This document shows positions 1 through 10,934 of a stretch of 64,000 nt of DNA, piece after piece. The notes beneath the pieces were generated by a model. It searched no databases, had not been told where the DNA came from, and saw nothing but the letters and a program-made list of their open reading frames with translations. The position numbers and the translations under genes were made by a program. The stretch is from Parietichytrium sp. I65-24A (taxonomy: Eukaryota; Sar; Bigyra; Thraustochytrida; Thraustochytriidae), in contig BLSF01000024.1 in NCBI GenBank assembly GCA_012862575.1, positions 436,843-500,842 on the forward strand, written 5' to 3'. Every line of letters starts with the position of its first letter. Position 1 is the first letter of the stretch.

Positions 1-3000
1 GGGTTAGGTTGAAGATGCCATGCAATAGTACTCTGCCTATGTCTTCGCCACCTGAACTTCTGCTCGCCACAAAAGAAATGGCTTACTTCTCTTCTACTAC
101 CATTGATAGGAGTAGCTGTCGGGCTATCGCATCCTAGCCTGTTGAGGCGTGTTCCAAGGCACAGTCTGGTGAGATGTCTAACGGACTGGTAGGTTCAGTA
201 GGCGTTTCCTATGATGAGGACCCACGCGACGTAGATGGGCTTAGGGACTATTGGGTAGGACTTAACTAGCGTCCAGTGGCGAGGCTGTGACACTCCTTGC
301 GTCCCCTCTGTTTCTCCTCTCTCTCTCGTCTTCTCTCTCTCTTTTCCCCTCTCAGAAAGAGAAGCACGAGGCAGATTCAGCTCATCTTGCTTCTCGCTTT
401 TCCCTCTCGGCGTTTTCTGAATCCTGAATTCTGAATTCTGCTTTCCCCGGACTCACCCGAGAGAGTCAGGCCTCCTGTGATGCAACCGAGATGACTACTA
501 AATGCTACTCATTTCACTAGTCCTTTCGAACTGTGTTTCTCCGAAACAGTCTCTGCGCCGCGAAATGTACGCGGACTTGGGAGAGAAGAGAGAGAGAGAG
601 AGAGAAAGATGACGATGCGGAGGAGAGTCCAAAATGTGGACTCTCAGTGAATACGCTAGACGACTCATACTAGCGGCTCATGGATGCCGGGAAAAGGGGA
701 ACAAAAAAGGAGAGCATTTTGCACGTTACAGAAGTAGATTCTTTCCCCTAACGATCGCCCTGTAGTAGACACTATCACCTCCACTACCCCTGTACCCCCA
801 CACTATGCATAGGCGTAGGTGGGGCCTATCAACCGGCCAGGCTCGTCTTCTATAGAGTGCTAAAGGAACCGCTAGACAGTGCGACGCCGCTTCCTGGCCT
901 TTTCTCTCACGACTCATCACGAAATGGCCGTCTTGTAGCATTGATTAGTGTTTATATAACTAGAGATATCGGACCCTTATGTACCTATGGCACAAATTGG
1001 CCATTAAGAGTGGATATGTGATGGATAACCACGATGTGCGTGTCGGAGATGTGACGCAGAGTGCGGAGTCGATTTCCTCACAGCAAGAAGAGGACCTCCG
1101 GCGTACGAGTATCTAACTAACAACTATGCGATTATACGATGTGGAGAGAGAACCTCTGACAGGTGTGCATTGTCGGCAGTGCTAAATAAAAGGCGCTAAT
1201 ACTTATTGCCGTTCAGTGGCAGTTCTGTAGGACGAACAATAGGAGGTGGGACGGGATTACGGTCCGCTGGCGACTCCTATAGAATACCACTATTGCAGTC
1301 TTGTCACTGTTAGTCCCCAAGGCACAAGCGCATAAGAATTTTGATTTGGTTTTGTCCCGACAAACTATGGACAATCTAAGTCTCACTTTTCATTTTCCAG
1401 TCAATTTGAATTGTGTTGAAAGTACATTTTGCGACTCGACAATTTACAAATTGAAAAATTGACAGTGTCGGCGTTGGATTCTGGTGTTCGGACGCGCTTT
1501 TTACATTAAAAAGTGAAAAGTTCGCATGTGATTTTTCCGCGAGAAAATGGCGCGGATAGTTTACGCACTCAGCGCCAGTTCCACGTACCAGTACCGTAAT
1601 AGCCATTATACCCTCCGCCGTTAGTACTCCTACTGAAAGGCCGGGGAAACCGGCACAATACGCAGGGAAAAAGTCCAAGTGCTACCTTCGTCCTTGATAG
1701 TGCTAAGAGTTGTTGCTACTTGAGGTGAATGGGATTTTCCGCGGTTGTTTTCGATCGTGCAGCAATTTTGTCCCGCAGACTCGTATACTTCCGAGTAGGC
1801 ATCCAAGTACGGTTTGCGCCGCGAGACGAATGTGGCCGCACCAACGGAGGTGCTCTCTCGTTGATCAATTTTGAGATAACTTATTTTGAGGCTGTGACAA
1901 GAAACTCCGGAATGCTATGTGAATTGAGATGAGCAGCCCGGATGGACACACATGAATGAAAATGGGCCTCCTCAAGTGATCCGAATGCTCCTCAATTCCT
2001 GAATTTGAAAAGAACTTTTTAGATTTAGAAAAAACGCGCTTGTTCGCATCACTGCCAACAGCGCAAGAATTTTTTCTGTTTCGAGTACTAGGAATAGGGT
2101 ATGCCAAGTCTCGGCGATACCATGTCGCGTTCGGGCCTGCACTCGAAGAGAGGAGAAAGATAGGCTGCTTTTTAAATTTGCAATTGACATTGAGTTGGAC
2201 TGTCAATAATCAAGCGCATTTAAATTTTTTTTTTTAACTTGGTTCTCCCTTCTTGCAACATTCTGCGTGTCACGTTTTACTTTCAACTCTCAATTTTGAT
2301 TATGAACAAGACTCTTCTTCATTCGTCAAAACAAATCAAACCGACTCCACTAACCGTCTTTAGCAGTTACAATATGTTCTGTATAGCATAAAACGTAGAG
2401 GAGGAATTTACATCGGAAGACGGGGGCGGACTACGTCGTAGCGTAGGAACGAAGTAATGATGTCATGACTCCATCAATAAACTGAGGATGACGAAATCAG
2501 AACTTGACTAGAGAGTATATAGAAATGACGAACAAAAGATCTCTATGCAATCCCTAAATTCATGGTAGGATACAGGTCCATTCTACAAAGCACTTAGAGA
2601 AGACTCCGAGAACCGGAAAAGCGAGAACCGAAAATCCAGTTCAGAGCTCCAAGTTGACAGTGAAAGAAATTAAATTTTATCAGGAGTGGCAGCTTCACCT
2701 GAGAACTTGAAACGCAACTGCATAACGGCAGCGAAGCAAAGAATAGTAAAAAATTGAAAGCTACAAGATCCAAGTTGCAGTCCGCTTGGGTCTGAGCCTC
2801 CAGAGGAACAAACCACAACAGCACCGCAGTAGGCACCACAACAAGACGAGTCTGACTGTCAATGAAATGCATGAGTGGTGCCCAGGAAGCAAAACTGCGC
2901 ATTCGCGATCGACGAGAGAAGTCAAATCCATCCATTAATTGGATTCGCACTCTTGAAAGTCATTCAAGCTGTGTTTCTTCAATTTTATAATATATTCCAT

Positions 3001-3081
3001 GGCACTCGAGTACCGGTACAATGTATACTTGAAAGCTTGTGGTTCTCTTGATACAGCTTCTCTCTGCTTTGGTGGGGAATT

Positions 3082-3235
3082 AGAAAGCTGAGCAGAGAGC
3101 ACTGTTGTAGAAACAGAAACCTGGGTTGAAAGCACTGTTGTAGAAATAGAAAGCTGAGCAGAGAGCACTGTTGTAGAAACAGAAACCTGGGTTGAAAGCA
3201 CTGTTGTAGAAATTGAAAGCTGAACAAAGCACTGT
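3082..3235. repeat. 66-bp minisatellite made of two 33-bp halves
   Basis: Two nearly identical 66-bp units start at 3082 and 3148, followed by a partial third from about 3214. Each unit contains two related 33-bp halves that share the core GCACTGTTGTAGAAA. The period is a multiple of three, so the minus strand stays open and would encode a 22-residue repeat rich in Ser, Thr and Val. That frame has no nearby ATG (its upstream limit is a TTG) and no recognisable domain, so a minisatellite is the safer call. Confidence 0.7.
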
Positions 3236-4020
3236 TGTGGCTTTACATAGCCCTTTGCTTTGGAATCGGGATGGATATGCAAGTTTGCAATACGAGCAAG
3301 AGCTGTTTCTCCAGTGGATGTGGTCAGAGGAGCGGACAACTTTCTCGTTTCCAATAATTTACTTGTTTCATATTTTCCGTTTTCGATAATTTACTTGTTT
3401 TTTATTTATTTGAATTTTGTTTGTTGTGGGGGAAAGTGAAAATGGAAATGAAATGATGAATCAGTACAGTGTAAAATGTAAAATGTAAAGTGCAAAATGT
3501 AAAATGTTTAAAATTTACACCGCACTTTTTCCCAAAGTCAATTTGGGCAATTCAATAATACAGTGCTTAGTATTTGGCTAGATTTCTTGGACTGCAGCGA
3601 AGCTGTCGCTAGTAACACAACTAATACAGGGTACCACTGTGGTAGTGAGACTGAAGTAATAGTAGCGTTTGGCTTAAGCTACAACTGATATCTAAAGATA
3701 TAAAACGTATCAGCTGGTGCAATAATCGAGTATCATGAATTACAACTAAATTCTACAGTAACTAACAGAACCATCTTAAGCAGCTTTTCCACATGAACTC
3801 TATCAAGCCCTAGCCTCATTCGGTGAACACATTTCCAAACATCCCTAACGTTATTTCACGTTGCTTTGCGATGCCCCACCAATCTCGCGAGGGAGCCCAC
3901 CTCGCACAATAAAGAAACAGCGAAAAAGTGCGAGTCCACAGAAAACAAACAAACAAACAAACAAACCAATAAAGGAAGGAAGGAAGGAAGAAGGAGCGGG
4001 AAAAAAGTGCGAGCCCGCAG

Positions 4021-4023
4021 GAA

Positions 4024-4060
<37 letters not shown>

Positions 4061-4061
4061 A
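4021..4061. repeat. (GA)n microsatellite in the DNAAF5 leader
   Basis: A nearly pure GA run broken by two AAA interruptions ends 30 bp before the DNAAF5 start codon. It is open in the frame of the gene (Arg-Glu repeats), which makes the upstream limit of the coding sequence ambiguous. It probably lies in the 5' leader or core promoter. Confidence 0.8.
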
Positions 4062-4090
4062 ACAAAAGTGAGCGCCGAGCTGAGAGAAAG

Positions 4091-6694
4091 ATGGCCGATG
4101 AGGCGTGGCGCGAAATGTGCGAGGAGGACGCGAACACGCGAAAGTGTGCCTCTGTGAAGACGCGCAAAGTTGATCCGTCTCTTGAGTTTCTCATGTCTGG
4201 CAAAGTGAAATCTGCCGGGAAGAAATGTGGGCAGAAAGGCAGCAAGAAGAAGAAGACCAAAACCGCCGATGCATGGCTGGCCAAGCTGGTCAAGAAGGGC
4301 TCCGACAATGCGGAACTCTCAAGTGCGAAGGAGACGCAAGAGAATGAGGACCAAAATGCGACGCGTATCGCCGAAGGGTTGGATGGTTGCGGTGTGGACA
4401 ATAGGGAAAACAAGGACTCGGAAGATGAAAATGAGAGGGCTGCACCTTCGAGCAAAGTTGTGCAGAATCCCCGGATGCTGGTGAGGATGCTGCAGCGGGA
4501 CATCAACCTTGTGTCAGCGCAAGAGACCAGAGACCGAAAAGCTGCGCTTGAGCGACTAGGCAGCGTTTTGTGCAACAGTGAAGGCCTCAGCGTTCCAGAA
4601 GACGCCGTCGACGAGGTATTTAGCGAGCTGCAGAAACCGCTCCTGAAAAGACTTGAGGACCCGTCGGAGAAGTGCCGAGAGCTCGCTATCGAGCTCATTA
4701 CTGCTTTTCTTCGCGTATGCAACGACCTGGGTGTGGTTCTTCCGTATTTGTATCCCGTTCTTCTGTCGCGTGGCACAGAGCAGTTTGCCTTTGATATGGC
4801 GACGAATGAAATGGTTCGTGACTTGGAGGCTCATGAAGCTAAAAAGCGCGGAGTTGCAGTCACGCTTCCAGACGCTGGGGCCGTTTACACGCATACGGTT
4901 CAGGAGCCGTCCGAAGAGGTGCGCCTCGCATTGTGTAACATGCTCGGAGTCGTGGTGGACTCGCTCATGCGCCGTGGTCTCCATTCGATGCTTGGCCCGT
5001 ATTTCCACGACACGGTCATGTTTTTCCATGGGTGCGCCGTAGATCCGTTCCCAGCGTTGCGAATGAGCGGCCTGGACTGGCTTCGCCGCTTGGCCATGGA
5101 GCTCAAGTTCTCAAACACCATGCATCACTATTGCACCGCCCTGGTGCGTTCCCTTATGCCCTCTCTGCGTCACCGACACTCCAAGGTCCGCATCTGCGCC
5201 ATCCAGGCTGTCGAAGCACTCGTGGCGTGTCCGTTCCACGCCAAGCACAAAGGAGGGGGTACAGAAGCTATCGCAGACCTGGTGGGATTTCGAGAGGACA
5301 ATGTCATTCCTATCTGCGCCTTCTATCAGGGTGAGACTCGGCTCAACTATTTCGGGTTTTTGGTCGTTGATGAAAGCATTGCAGTCCGACTAGCGTTCTT
5401 CAATATGCTCTCTTCATGGCTGACGACCTTGCTGGATCGCTGGGACCACGCCCCGCGACTATTACCGTTTCTCCTCTCCTCACTCACAGACGAGAGCCCG
5501 CAAGCTCAAGCTATCGGGCTACGCACGCTTTCGGAACTGGGCAAACAGTACGAAGAAGAGCACCACGACGAAGTGCTGGAAAAACGGCAGTACGGAGTAG
5601 ATGGCGTGCAGGCCATCGCAAATTATGACTCCGCACTTCCCGAACCTTGGGTGTCTCGCCCAAGTCTCGGTACTAGGCTTTACGTGCGCCAACATACGCG
5701 AAGATTCTTATTCACCGTTCTCAAGGAGCTCACAGATTGGCGCACCACCACAAAGTCACATGCCGCTGGTTTACTTTTGACTACTCTGGTGTACATGGAA
5801 GAGCATATTACGATGGAATTGCACAAACTTATTGAGGCGCTTGTTTCCTTGGTATCGGACGAGTCCATTTCAGAGCGAATATTAACTTGTGCTGGTGTCG
5901 CTGGAAAATACGTCGACCCCGAGGCGTACCTGAGGCTTTTACTTCCCCTTGTGGACGGCGAGCAAGGCACAGTCGCAGCAGTATCGGAGGCTCAGTGGAC
6001 CCTGCGTATTCGCGCTGCTAAGGTGCTCAATGCTATGATTTCGCAATCAAGGCCAAAGCGGGTCCTTATGCATTTCACTGCGCTCGTCCAAACGACTTGT
6101 AGCGCGGATCTCATCAGGGCGAGCCAGGATCAGTCGGCGTTCAAGAGCGCGCATCAAGAGCTGCTCAGGACACTAACCAAAACCGTTGTGGAGGCTGGAG
6201 GCCGAGCTGCCGTGGATGCTCACTTTGTAGCTACGGGGAGGCTCCACTCACTGGCGGCACAGTACCGTCAGCTCCTGTGTCTTTGTGTGCACCTTGGCTC
6301 CGTCGAGGAACTGCAAGCTTTAGCGCTCGTGGTTGGTGTTACCCCCATCAATGCAGTTTTGGATCACATCGGTGACACATCGGTGCAGGAGCAGTGTGGG
6401 AAATCTTTAGATTTGCAACTCTTGATGAATTTCATTCACTTGGTGTACCCTGAAGACAAGGCGCTTCATAATCAAGAGCAAAGAAAACTTCTTGCTGAAG
6501 CCTTGAGTGTACTCGCCGCGAAGGAGCTATCGGTCAAAGCAAAAGAAAAAGCTGCGGCCGCTCTCTCCACTCTCGAGGATCAAGAGGACGACAGAGAAGC
6601 TGTGAACGTGCGCATATTTGAAATACGAGAAGAACTTGGTGCTCTGCAACTGCAAGATTGTCATACTCCCCCTCCTGCTACTGAAAAAGCGTAA
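4091..6694 (+). CDS. DNAAF5: DNAAF5/HEATR2-like axonemal dynein assembly factor
   Basis: The 867-residue protein is made almost wholly of HEAT-type helical repeats. Human DNAAF5 (HEATR2) is of similar size. Repeats are visible from about residue 135 (RKAALERLGSVL, then EKCRELAIELITAFL) to the C-terminus. The first 100 residues are Lys-rich and low in complexity. DNAAF5 is a cytoplasmic factor needed to preassemble axonemal dynein arms before their transport into the cilium. I chose the ATG at 4091 (MADEAWREMCEED) because the open frame upstream is only a GA/AAAC simple repeat. The assignment rests on repeat pattern and length. Other HEAT proteins are possible, but the presence of CEP131 in the same window supports a ciliary role. 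The gene converges on the DENN gene with a 250-bp gap. Confidence 0.7.
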   Translation: MADEAWREMCEEDANTRKCASVKTRKVDPSLEFLMSGKVKSAGKKCGQKGSKKKKTKTADAWLAKLVKKGSDNAELSSAKETQENEDQNATRIAEGLDGCGVDNRENKDSEDENERAAPSSKVVQNPRMLVRMLQRDINLVSAQETRDRKAALERLGSVLCNSEGLSVPEDAVDEVFSELQKPLLKRLEDPSEKCRELAIELITAFLRVCNDLGVVLPYLYPVLLSRGTEQFAFDMATNEMVRDLEAHEAKKRGVAVTLPDAGAVYTHTVQEPSEEVRLALCNMLGVVVDSLMRRGLHSMLGPYFHDTVMFFHGCAVDPFPALRMSGLDWLRRLAMELKFSNTMHHYCTALVRSLMPSLRHRHSKVRICAIQAVEALVACPFHAKHKGGGTEAIADLVGFREDNVIPICAFYQGETRLNYFGFLVVDESIAVRLAFFNMLSSWLTTLLDRWDHAPRLLPFLLSSLTDESPQAQAIGLRTLSELGKQYEEEHHDEVLEKRQYGVDGVQAIANYDSALPEPWVSRPSLGTRLYVRQHTRRFLFTVLKELTDWRTTTKSHAAGLLLTTLVYMEEHITMELHKLIEALVSLVSDESISERILTCAGVAGKYVDPEAYLRLLLPLVDGEQGTVAAVSEAQWTLRIRAAKVLNAMISQSRPKRVLMHFTALVQTTCSADLIRASQDQSAFKSAHQELLRTLTKTVVEAGGRAAVDAHFVATGRLHSLAAQYRQLLCLCVHLGSVEELQALALVVGVTPINAVLDHIGDTSVQEQCGKSLDLQLLMNFIHLVYPEDKALHNQEQRKLLAEALSVLAAKELSVKAKEKAAAALSTLEDQEDDREAVNVRIFEIREELGALQLQDCHTPPPATEKA

Positions 6695-6944
6695 AATGTC
6701 TGGAAATTCTCCAGCAAACATTTCTTTCCTTCCCCACTTTTGGCTTACAGATTCTTCTTTCTCATCATATCATCGAACCACCACGAAGAAAACCCAAAGA
6801 ATTTCGCAGCCAAATCACGGCGTAGGGGGGATCACGCGAAATGCACATCCCTTTCCTACGCTTAGTTTCTTCTTCTCGCTGCTTGCCTTGCACCGGTGTG
6901 ATGGCAAACTCGAAAACAGAACTTATCTTCTAATACTTTTTAAA

Positions 6945-9900
6945 CTAGCAAGATCGAACCGCCACGCGAGGCAAGAATGTAGACAAGTACATTGAAAATG
7001 CCTGCGTTTGCAAAAACGCAGTGTAAAACGTGACGTCTGAAGGCGCCACGGAAGCCAAAAAGTTCTGCTCGTCAAAAATCATCACACGATCCGAGTTGGA
7101 GTCGTCATATAGTACAGGAACACAGTAGTCTGTGATACCGGACACCAGCGACTTGAGCACATGCTGAAATGCGAGTCGAACCTTGTCAGTGGGGAATGGC
7201 TGCGCGCTAGAGCTGATTTCCAAGGAGTCGCAAGACTGAAAATTGTACTGAATCAGTCGTCTCAACTCTGCCAAGAGCTCGCCCCTCAGTGGAGACGGAA
7301 GACACGTCTCTGGAGAAGGACCTCTGTTATGCTCTCGCGAAGGGTCGCTCCCGCGCGCTGAAATGACCGGAATCTCAACGGTGCCCGCGTCCAAGTTGAC
7401 CACGACGGCATCCAAGAGGAACGGAAAATCCCTTTTGAAGGCAAAATACGAATGAATGCCAATCATGAAGGGCGTCGGGCACTCCAAAAGATCTAGCATC
7501 TTTCGCGGCAAGACTGGCGCATACACATGGCACCATTGCAATGGCGAAAGCAACGCGCGTAAAGTCTCGCAAGCAATTGTGAGTGCAGAGTACTTGCTAG
7601 ACACAAGCAAGATTTTTCGCTCCAACAGACAGCACTCAAAGAGCTTCACCAAGTTCTCGTAGTCGAATAGGTCAAATATGAGCCCAGCATCGAAATCGAG
7701 TTGCGTGAGAAAAACGCTAGACCCATCGTCATGGTGTGCTCCGGCCCCCGACAACTCGCTACTCTCCTCCTCCTCCTCCTCCTCTTCAGAGTCGCCTCTG
7801 GGAGGCAACGCGGGCCCGGTGACCGCGACGGCAGTCTGAATGAGTTGCTCATTCAATAGTGTCTCGAGTTCGGCAGCTGGCTCAAGCCCAGTTAGATCCT
7901 TAGCGTAATCCTGGTAAAACTGCACCACGATCTTCTTTAGCGAAGTAACGCGTCTCTCCTGTGAAAGGACACAAATCCCAATGCCACTAACAATGCTATC
8001 CAGCCCGCTCGCCCCGGAATCGTTTTTCCTAGCTTCCGCAAAGGGATCGTTACTTTGCAGAGGATCCCTTCCCGTCAGCGGGGAACCGTCGCCGACTTTT
8101 GAAGTGACACACGCACAACCGTAAAACACCTCGCCCATTAAGAAATTGAAGACAAGCGGGTCGGGAAAGACTGCTGAAGGGTTGCTACCATTCTGCTGTT
8201 GCTGGCCGCTTCGCTCAGAAGTGCTGCCGTGCGGCAGGAAGAATCTTTCAATCTGCGGAGGGCCGGGGATTTTGCCTACTTGCGCAAGCACCTCAGGAGT
8301 AGACCCATCCGCAAAGGTTCTGAAAATGTACGCGTTGCAGATCGTCGCCGCGGTAAAAGCCCCAAGCGGTTTCTGAGTACAAGTGCCGTCAGCGCTGCCA
8401 CCAAATTGGTGATCCTGCATCATAGACCGATGCAATACCAGTTTGCCACGCGGATCAGCTGCTTTCAAGACGGTGGAAAGTCTTGGAAGACGACTGTCGG
8501 TGAGGCTTTCTTGACAATCTGGCGGTGCAATAGCGGCGTTAAACGCAGTGATCAAAAGCATACCAAGATCATGCGTAACGAATTGCCGGTGATAGGTGCT
8601 GCAAGAGCCAAGTACGAGATGATGTAAAACGGATTCGTTCAGCTCTGAACTGTTCGTTCCTGGCACAATAATATCGAACTTGTTGGGGAGCAAATTGGCG
8701 ATGTTTTGGAACAGTCCAGACGACGACCCCTTCCGCCAGCGCCTCTTGGCTCCCGAAGGCTCGCCCTCCTCGTCCGTGCCGAATTTGTAAACCGTCCAAA
8801 GAACTAAATACCGCAGAGCAGTGAGTCTATCACTCGAAGCAGCAGAGCCGTCGACTTGCAGCATGTACAAGATCAACAGGTAACAGGTTCGCCGATTCTG
8901 CAGCACAAAGTCAAGGGGGACAAACCTGCGAACCATCTGCGAAAAAACGCGAAGTTTCCAAGCGTTTCGTTCCCCCATCCGCTCCAAAGCCTTCTCTGCA
9001 TCCTGCTTGTGCAAAAATACTGCGAACGAGTCATTCCGAACGGCTTCGAGCACATACTCGTAAATCTCCTCAAGGGCAGCCGGCGAACCGTGCTGCACTA
9101 CCCTACGACGGGCCGACTCGGCTGCGCCATCTCTTGAAATCAGGTCACGAATGCAGAATTCAGACGTCCTGCTATCCAAGTACTTTTGCGCTAAAGCTTT
9201 CTTGATCGTCAGCTCCACTATTTTATCACCGCTGGCAACACCGTTAGACGAGTTCATCATCAGGCCTGCTGCGTTGCCCACTGCGCTATTGCTGGACTTT
9301 ATCAGTTGCCGGACCTTCACAACTTCCGCCAAGAACATCACTTCCGCGACTGGCGAGTTGGCGTATTGCTGAACCTGTTTAGACGAGTGCTGGGTATTGG
9401 ACTCGACACCAGTATTGTGGCCCTTTTCATCTTCTCCTAGCGCGCCTTGGGAATTGGGCGACGACGGTGAAACCTCCTTTGAAGTTGACTTTGGTGAAGA
9501 CGACGAGGCCAGCATAAGCTCTGAAAGTTGGCGCTCAGCCTCGCGCTCCCCGCGCCGCAGTTCGGCGTAGTTTGGGGACTGCACGTGACGATTGAGAAAA
9601 CCCACGAAAACCTCCAGCGGCCCGGTCATCCTCAACAATGCTGGCAGCTGAATAGGCTCAGGTCGGCGCCAGAAGCGCAACGTCACAGGCCGCTTGTTCC
9701 CTCTGATAAAGGACGTGAGCTCATTTAGTGCCCCCGCACACCTGAGCCACCCGTCCTCGCACGCTGCGCTCACAATAACATCTCCTTTGGCGATCAGACC
9801 TAACTGCGCCGCGGCCAGCCCCGTGAGCGCCTGCACGTAAATATGTTCATCAAATGCCAGCGTAAGCCCAATAGACTGCCCTGAAAAGCACACATCGTAC

Positions 9901-10934
9901 ATGAGATGCCTCCTGCCTCCGCCGGCATCCTGCTGCGTTAGCCTTAGAGCCCGGCTGCCAGATGCAGGCTCATTAGAAGCCGAAACGCCATCCTCCAGCC
10001 TCGCGCCGGACCGAAGATCCAGCTGCTCATTTCCTTCGTCGCCACCATATTCGGCTCCGCGAACGGGACTTCTATACCATTGCGCCCTGCTGAGCGCCAC
10101 TCCGCATCCGCTGGAGTTGACACCGCTATCTTCTTTGGGCGAGCTGAGAGGGTCTCTGCTGCTGGCAGATTTCTTCTTTCTCTTCTTCTTTACGGAAGAT
10201 TTGGCCATGGCAGCCTTGTTCGTGTCCTCGGCAACGTTCAAGCCGTCACGGCTTGGCGCCGTCAAAGTTTCTTTCGCTTTCGCTTTCGCGGCAGCATCAG
10301 TATCAGAATCTCCTTCATTTTCTCGCCAAAGATTCCCCGCATCACCATCCCGAGGGATTTCGTGGCGATCATCACCATCATCATCATTATCATCAACTCG
10401 TCCGCCAGCCTTGGGCGTCGAATCTTCTGCAATTGCTTCCGAATCGACATCATTCACCGTGTCATCATGCCGAACCTCAGCATCATTCGCTCGCTCACCA
10501 ATCGCCATCTCCGCTTCCAAATTCACTTCTGCGACTTGACTTTGATTCACATTCCCATTGTCATTCCCATTTCCAATGTCATTCCCATTTCCAATGTCAT
10601 TCCCATTGTCATTGTCATTGTCATTGTCATTGTCATTGTCATTCCCAATTTCATTTCCACTTTCGGCGCAATGCTCTTGATCATCACTCTCACCATCGTC
10701 GATGTCATCTAATTCGTCTCCTGAAGAATCTTCGCCAGCCGTCTCCGGTCGCTGGCTCGCGCGCAGAATGAGTTCCTCGAACGAGACCGCGAGCGGAGAA
10801 CCGAAAACGAACGCGCCGCCCACTGTCTTCACGCCGGTTCCGCTTCCCCTCGCGCTCACTATTCCGGTTCCCGTACCGGTTCCCGCGCCGGTTCCGGTTC
10901 CGGTTCCGCTTACTTCTGCCGCCCGCGGATCCAT
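6945..10934 (-). CDS. PDZ-RGS-DENN domain protein (candidate Rab GEF)
   Basis: The 1329-residue protein has several visible parts. An acidic N-terminal region (about 40-300) contains Asn-Asp and Gly-Asn repeats. A PDZ-like domain follows at about 343-421 (SIGLTLAFDEHIYVQALTG, then a GDVIVSA stretch). An RGS-like helical region spans about 435-640 and ends in FAVFLHKQDAEKAL. A DENN module starts near 930 (LVFNFLMGEVFYGCACV); its core is near 1090-1180 (LVKLFECCLLERKILLVSS, then PTPFMIGIHSYF) and a dDENN tail runs to the end. DENN domains usually act as guanine nucleotide exchange factors for Rab GTPases; RGS domains bind or deactivate G-alpha. The ATG at 10934 is the first true ATG in frame; the frame runs further upstream only to a GTG. 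The DENN call is strong, PDZ good, RGS moderate. Confidence 0.8.
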   Translation of the reverse strand: MDPRAAEVSGTGTGTGAGTGTGTGIVSARGSGTGVKTVGGAFVFGSPLAVSFEELILRASQRPETAGEDSSGDELDDIDDGESDDQEHCAESGNEIGNDNDNDNDNDNDNGNDIGNGNDIGNGNDNGNVNQSQVAEVNLEAEMAIGERANDAEVRHDDTVNDVDSEAIAEDSTPKAGGRVDDNDDDGDDRHEIPRDGDAGNLWRENEGDSDTDAAAKAKAKETLTAPSRDGLNVAEDTNKAAMAKSSVKKKRKKKSASSRDPLSSPKEDSGVNSSGCGVALSRAQWYRSPVRGAEYGGDEGNEQLDLRSGARLEDGVSASNEPASGSRALRLTQQDAGGGRRHLMYDVCFSGQSIGLTLAFDEHIYVQALTGLAAAQLGLIAKGDVIVSAACEDGWLRCAGALNELTSFIRGNKRPVTLRFWRRPEPIQLPALLRMTGPLEVFVGFLNRHVQSPNYAELRRGEREAERQLSELMLASSSSPKSTSKEVSPSSPNSQGALGEDEKGHNTGVESNTQHSSKQVQQYANSPVAEVMFLAEVVKVRQLIKSSNSAVGNAAGLMMNSSNGVASGDKIVELTIKKALAQKYLDSRTSEFCIRDLISRDGAAESARRRVVQHGSPAALEEIYEYVLEAVRNDSFAVFLHKQDAEKALERMGERNAWKLRVFSQMVRRFVPLDFVLQNRRTCYLLILYMLQVDGSAASSDRLTALRYLVLWTVYKFGTDEEGEPSGAKRRWRKGSSSGLFQNIANLLPNKFDIIVPGTNSSELNESVLHHLVLGSCSTYHRQFVTHDLGMLLITAFNAAIAPPDCQESLTDSRLPRLSTVLKAADPRGKLVLHRSMMQDHQFGGSADGTCTQKPLGAFTAATICNAYIFRTFADGSTPEVLAQVGKIPGPPQIERFFLPHGSTSERSGQQQQNGSNPSAVFPDPLVFNFLMGEVFYGCACVTSKVGDGSPLTGRDPLQSNDPFAEARKNDSGASGLDSIVSGIGICVLSQERRVTSLKKIVVQFYQDYAKDLTGLEPAAELETLLNEQLIQTAVAVTGPALPPRGDSEEEEEEEESSELSGAGAHHDDGSSVFLTQLDFDAGLIFDLFDYENLVKLFECCLLERKILLVSSKYSALTIACETLRALLSPLQWCHVYAPVLPRKMLDLLECPTPFMIGIHSYFAFKRDFPFLLDAVVVNLDAGTVEIPVISARGSDPSREHNRGPSPETCLPSPLRGELLAELRRLIQYNFQSCDSLEISSSAQPFPTDKVRLAFQHVLKSLVSGITDYCVPVLYDDSNSDRVMIFDEQNFLASVAPSDVTFYTAFLQTQAFSMYLSTFLPRVAVRSC

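Larger units (their letters stand above)
1..4090. other. Non-coding region upstream of DNAAF5
   Basis: No open frame here has recognisable domains. The segment begins with one TTAGGTT unit (positions 4-10), too little to call a telomere. It holds CT-rich tracts near 310-350, a GA run near 585-605, a short GTAAAAT-type repeat near 3474-3513 and the 66-bp minisatellite listed separately. TTGACAGTG occurs near 1459 and 2654, resembling part of a longer motif found elsewhere in the window. No tRNA or rRNA was recognised by eye. Confidence 0.6.

Noticed and set aside
1-10. Telomere at the window start (GGGTTAGGTT)
   Set aside because: Only one and a half units are present, and similar short runs occur between genes elsewhere.
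2935-3354. 139-residue minus-strand frame with Ser/Thr/Val repeats
   Set aside because: The repeats come from a 66-bp minisatellite, the frame begins at a TTG and no family is recognisable.
9901-10771. Plus-strand frames of about 170-210 residues, one rich in histidine and one in isoleucine/valine
   Set aside because: They are antisense to the Asn/Asp repeat region of the DENN protein.
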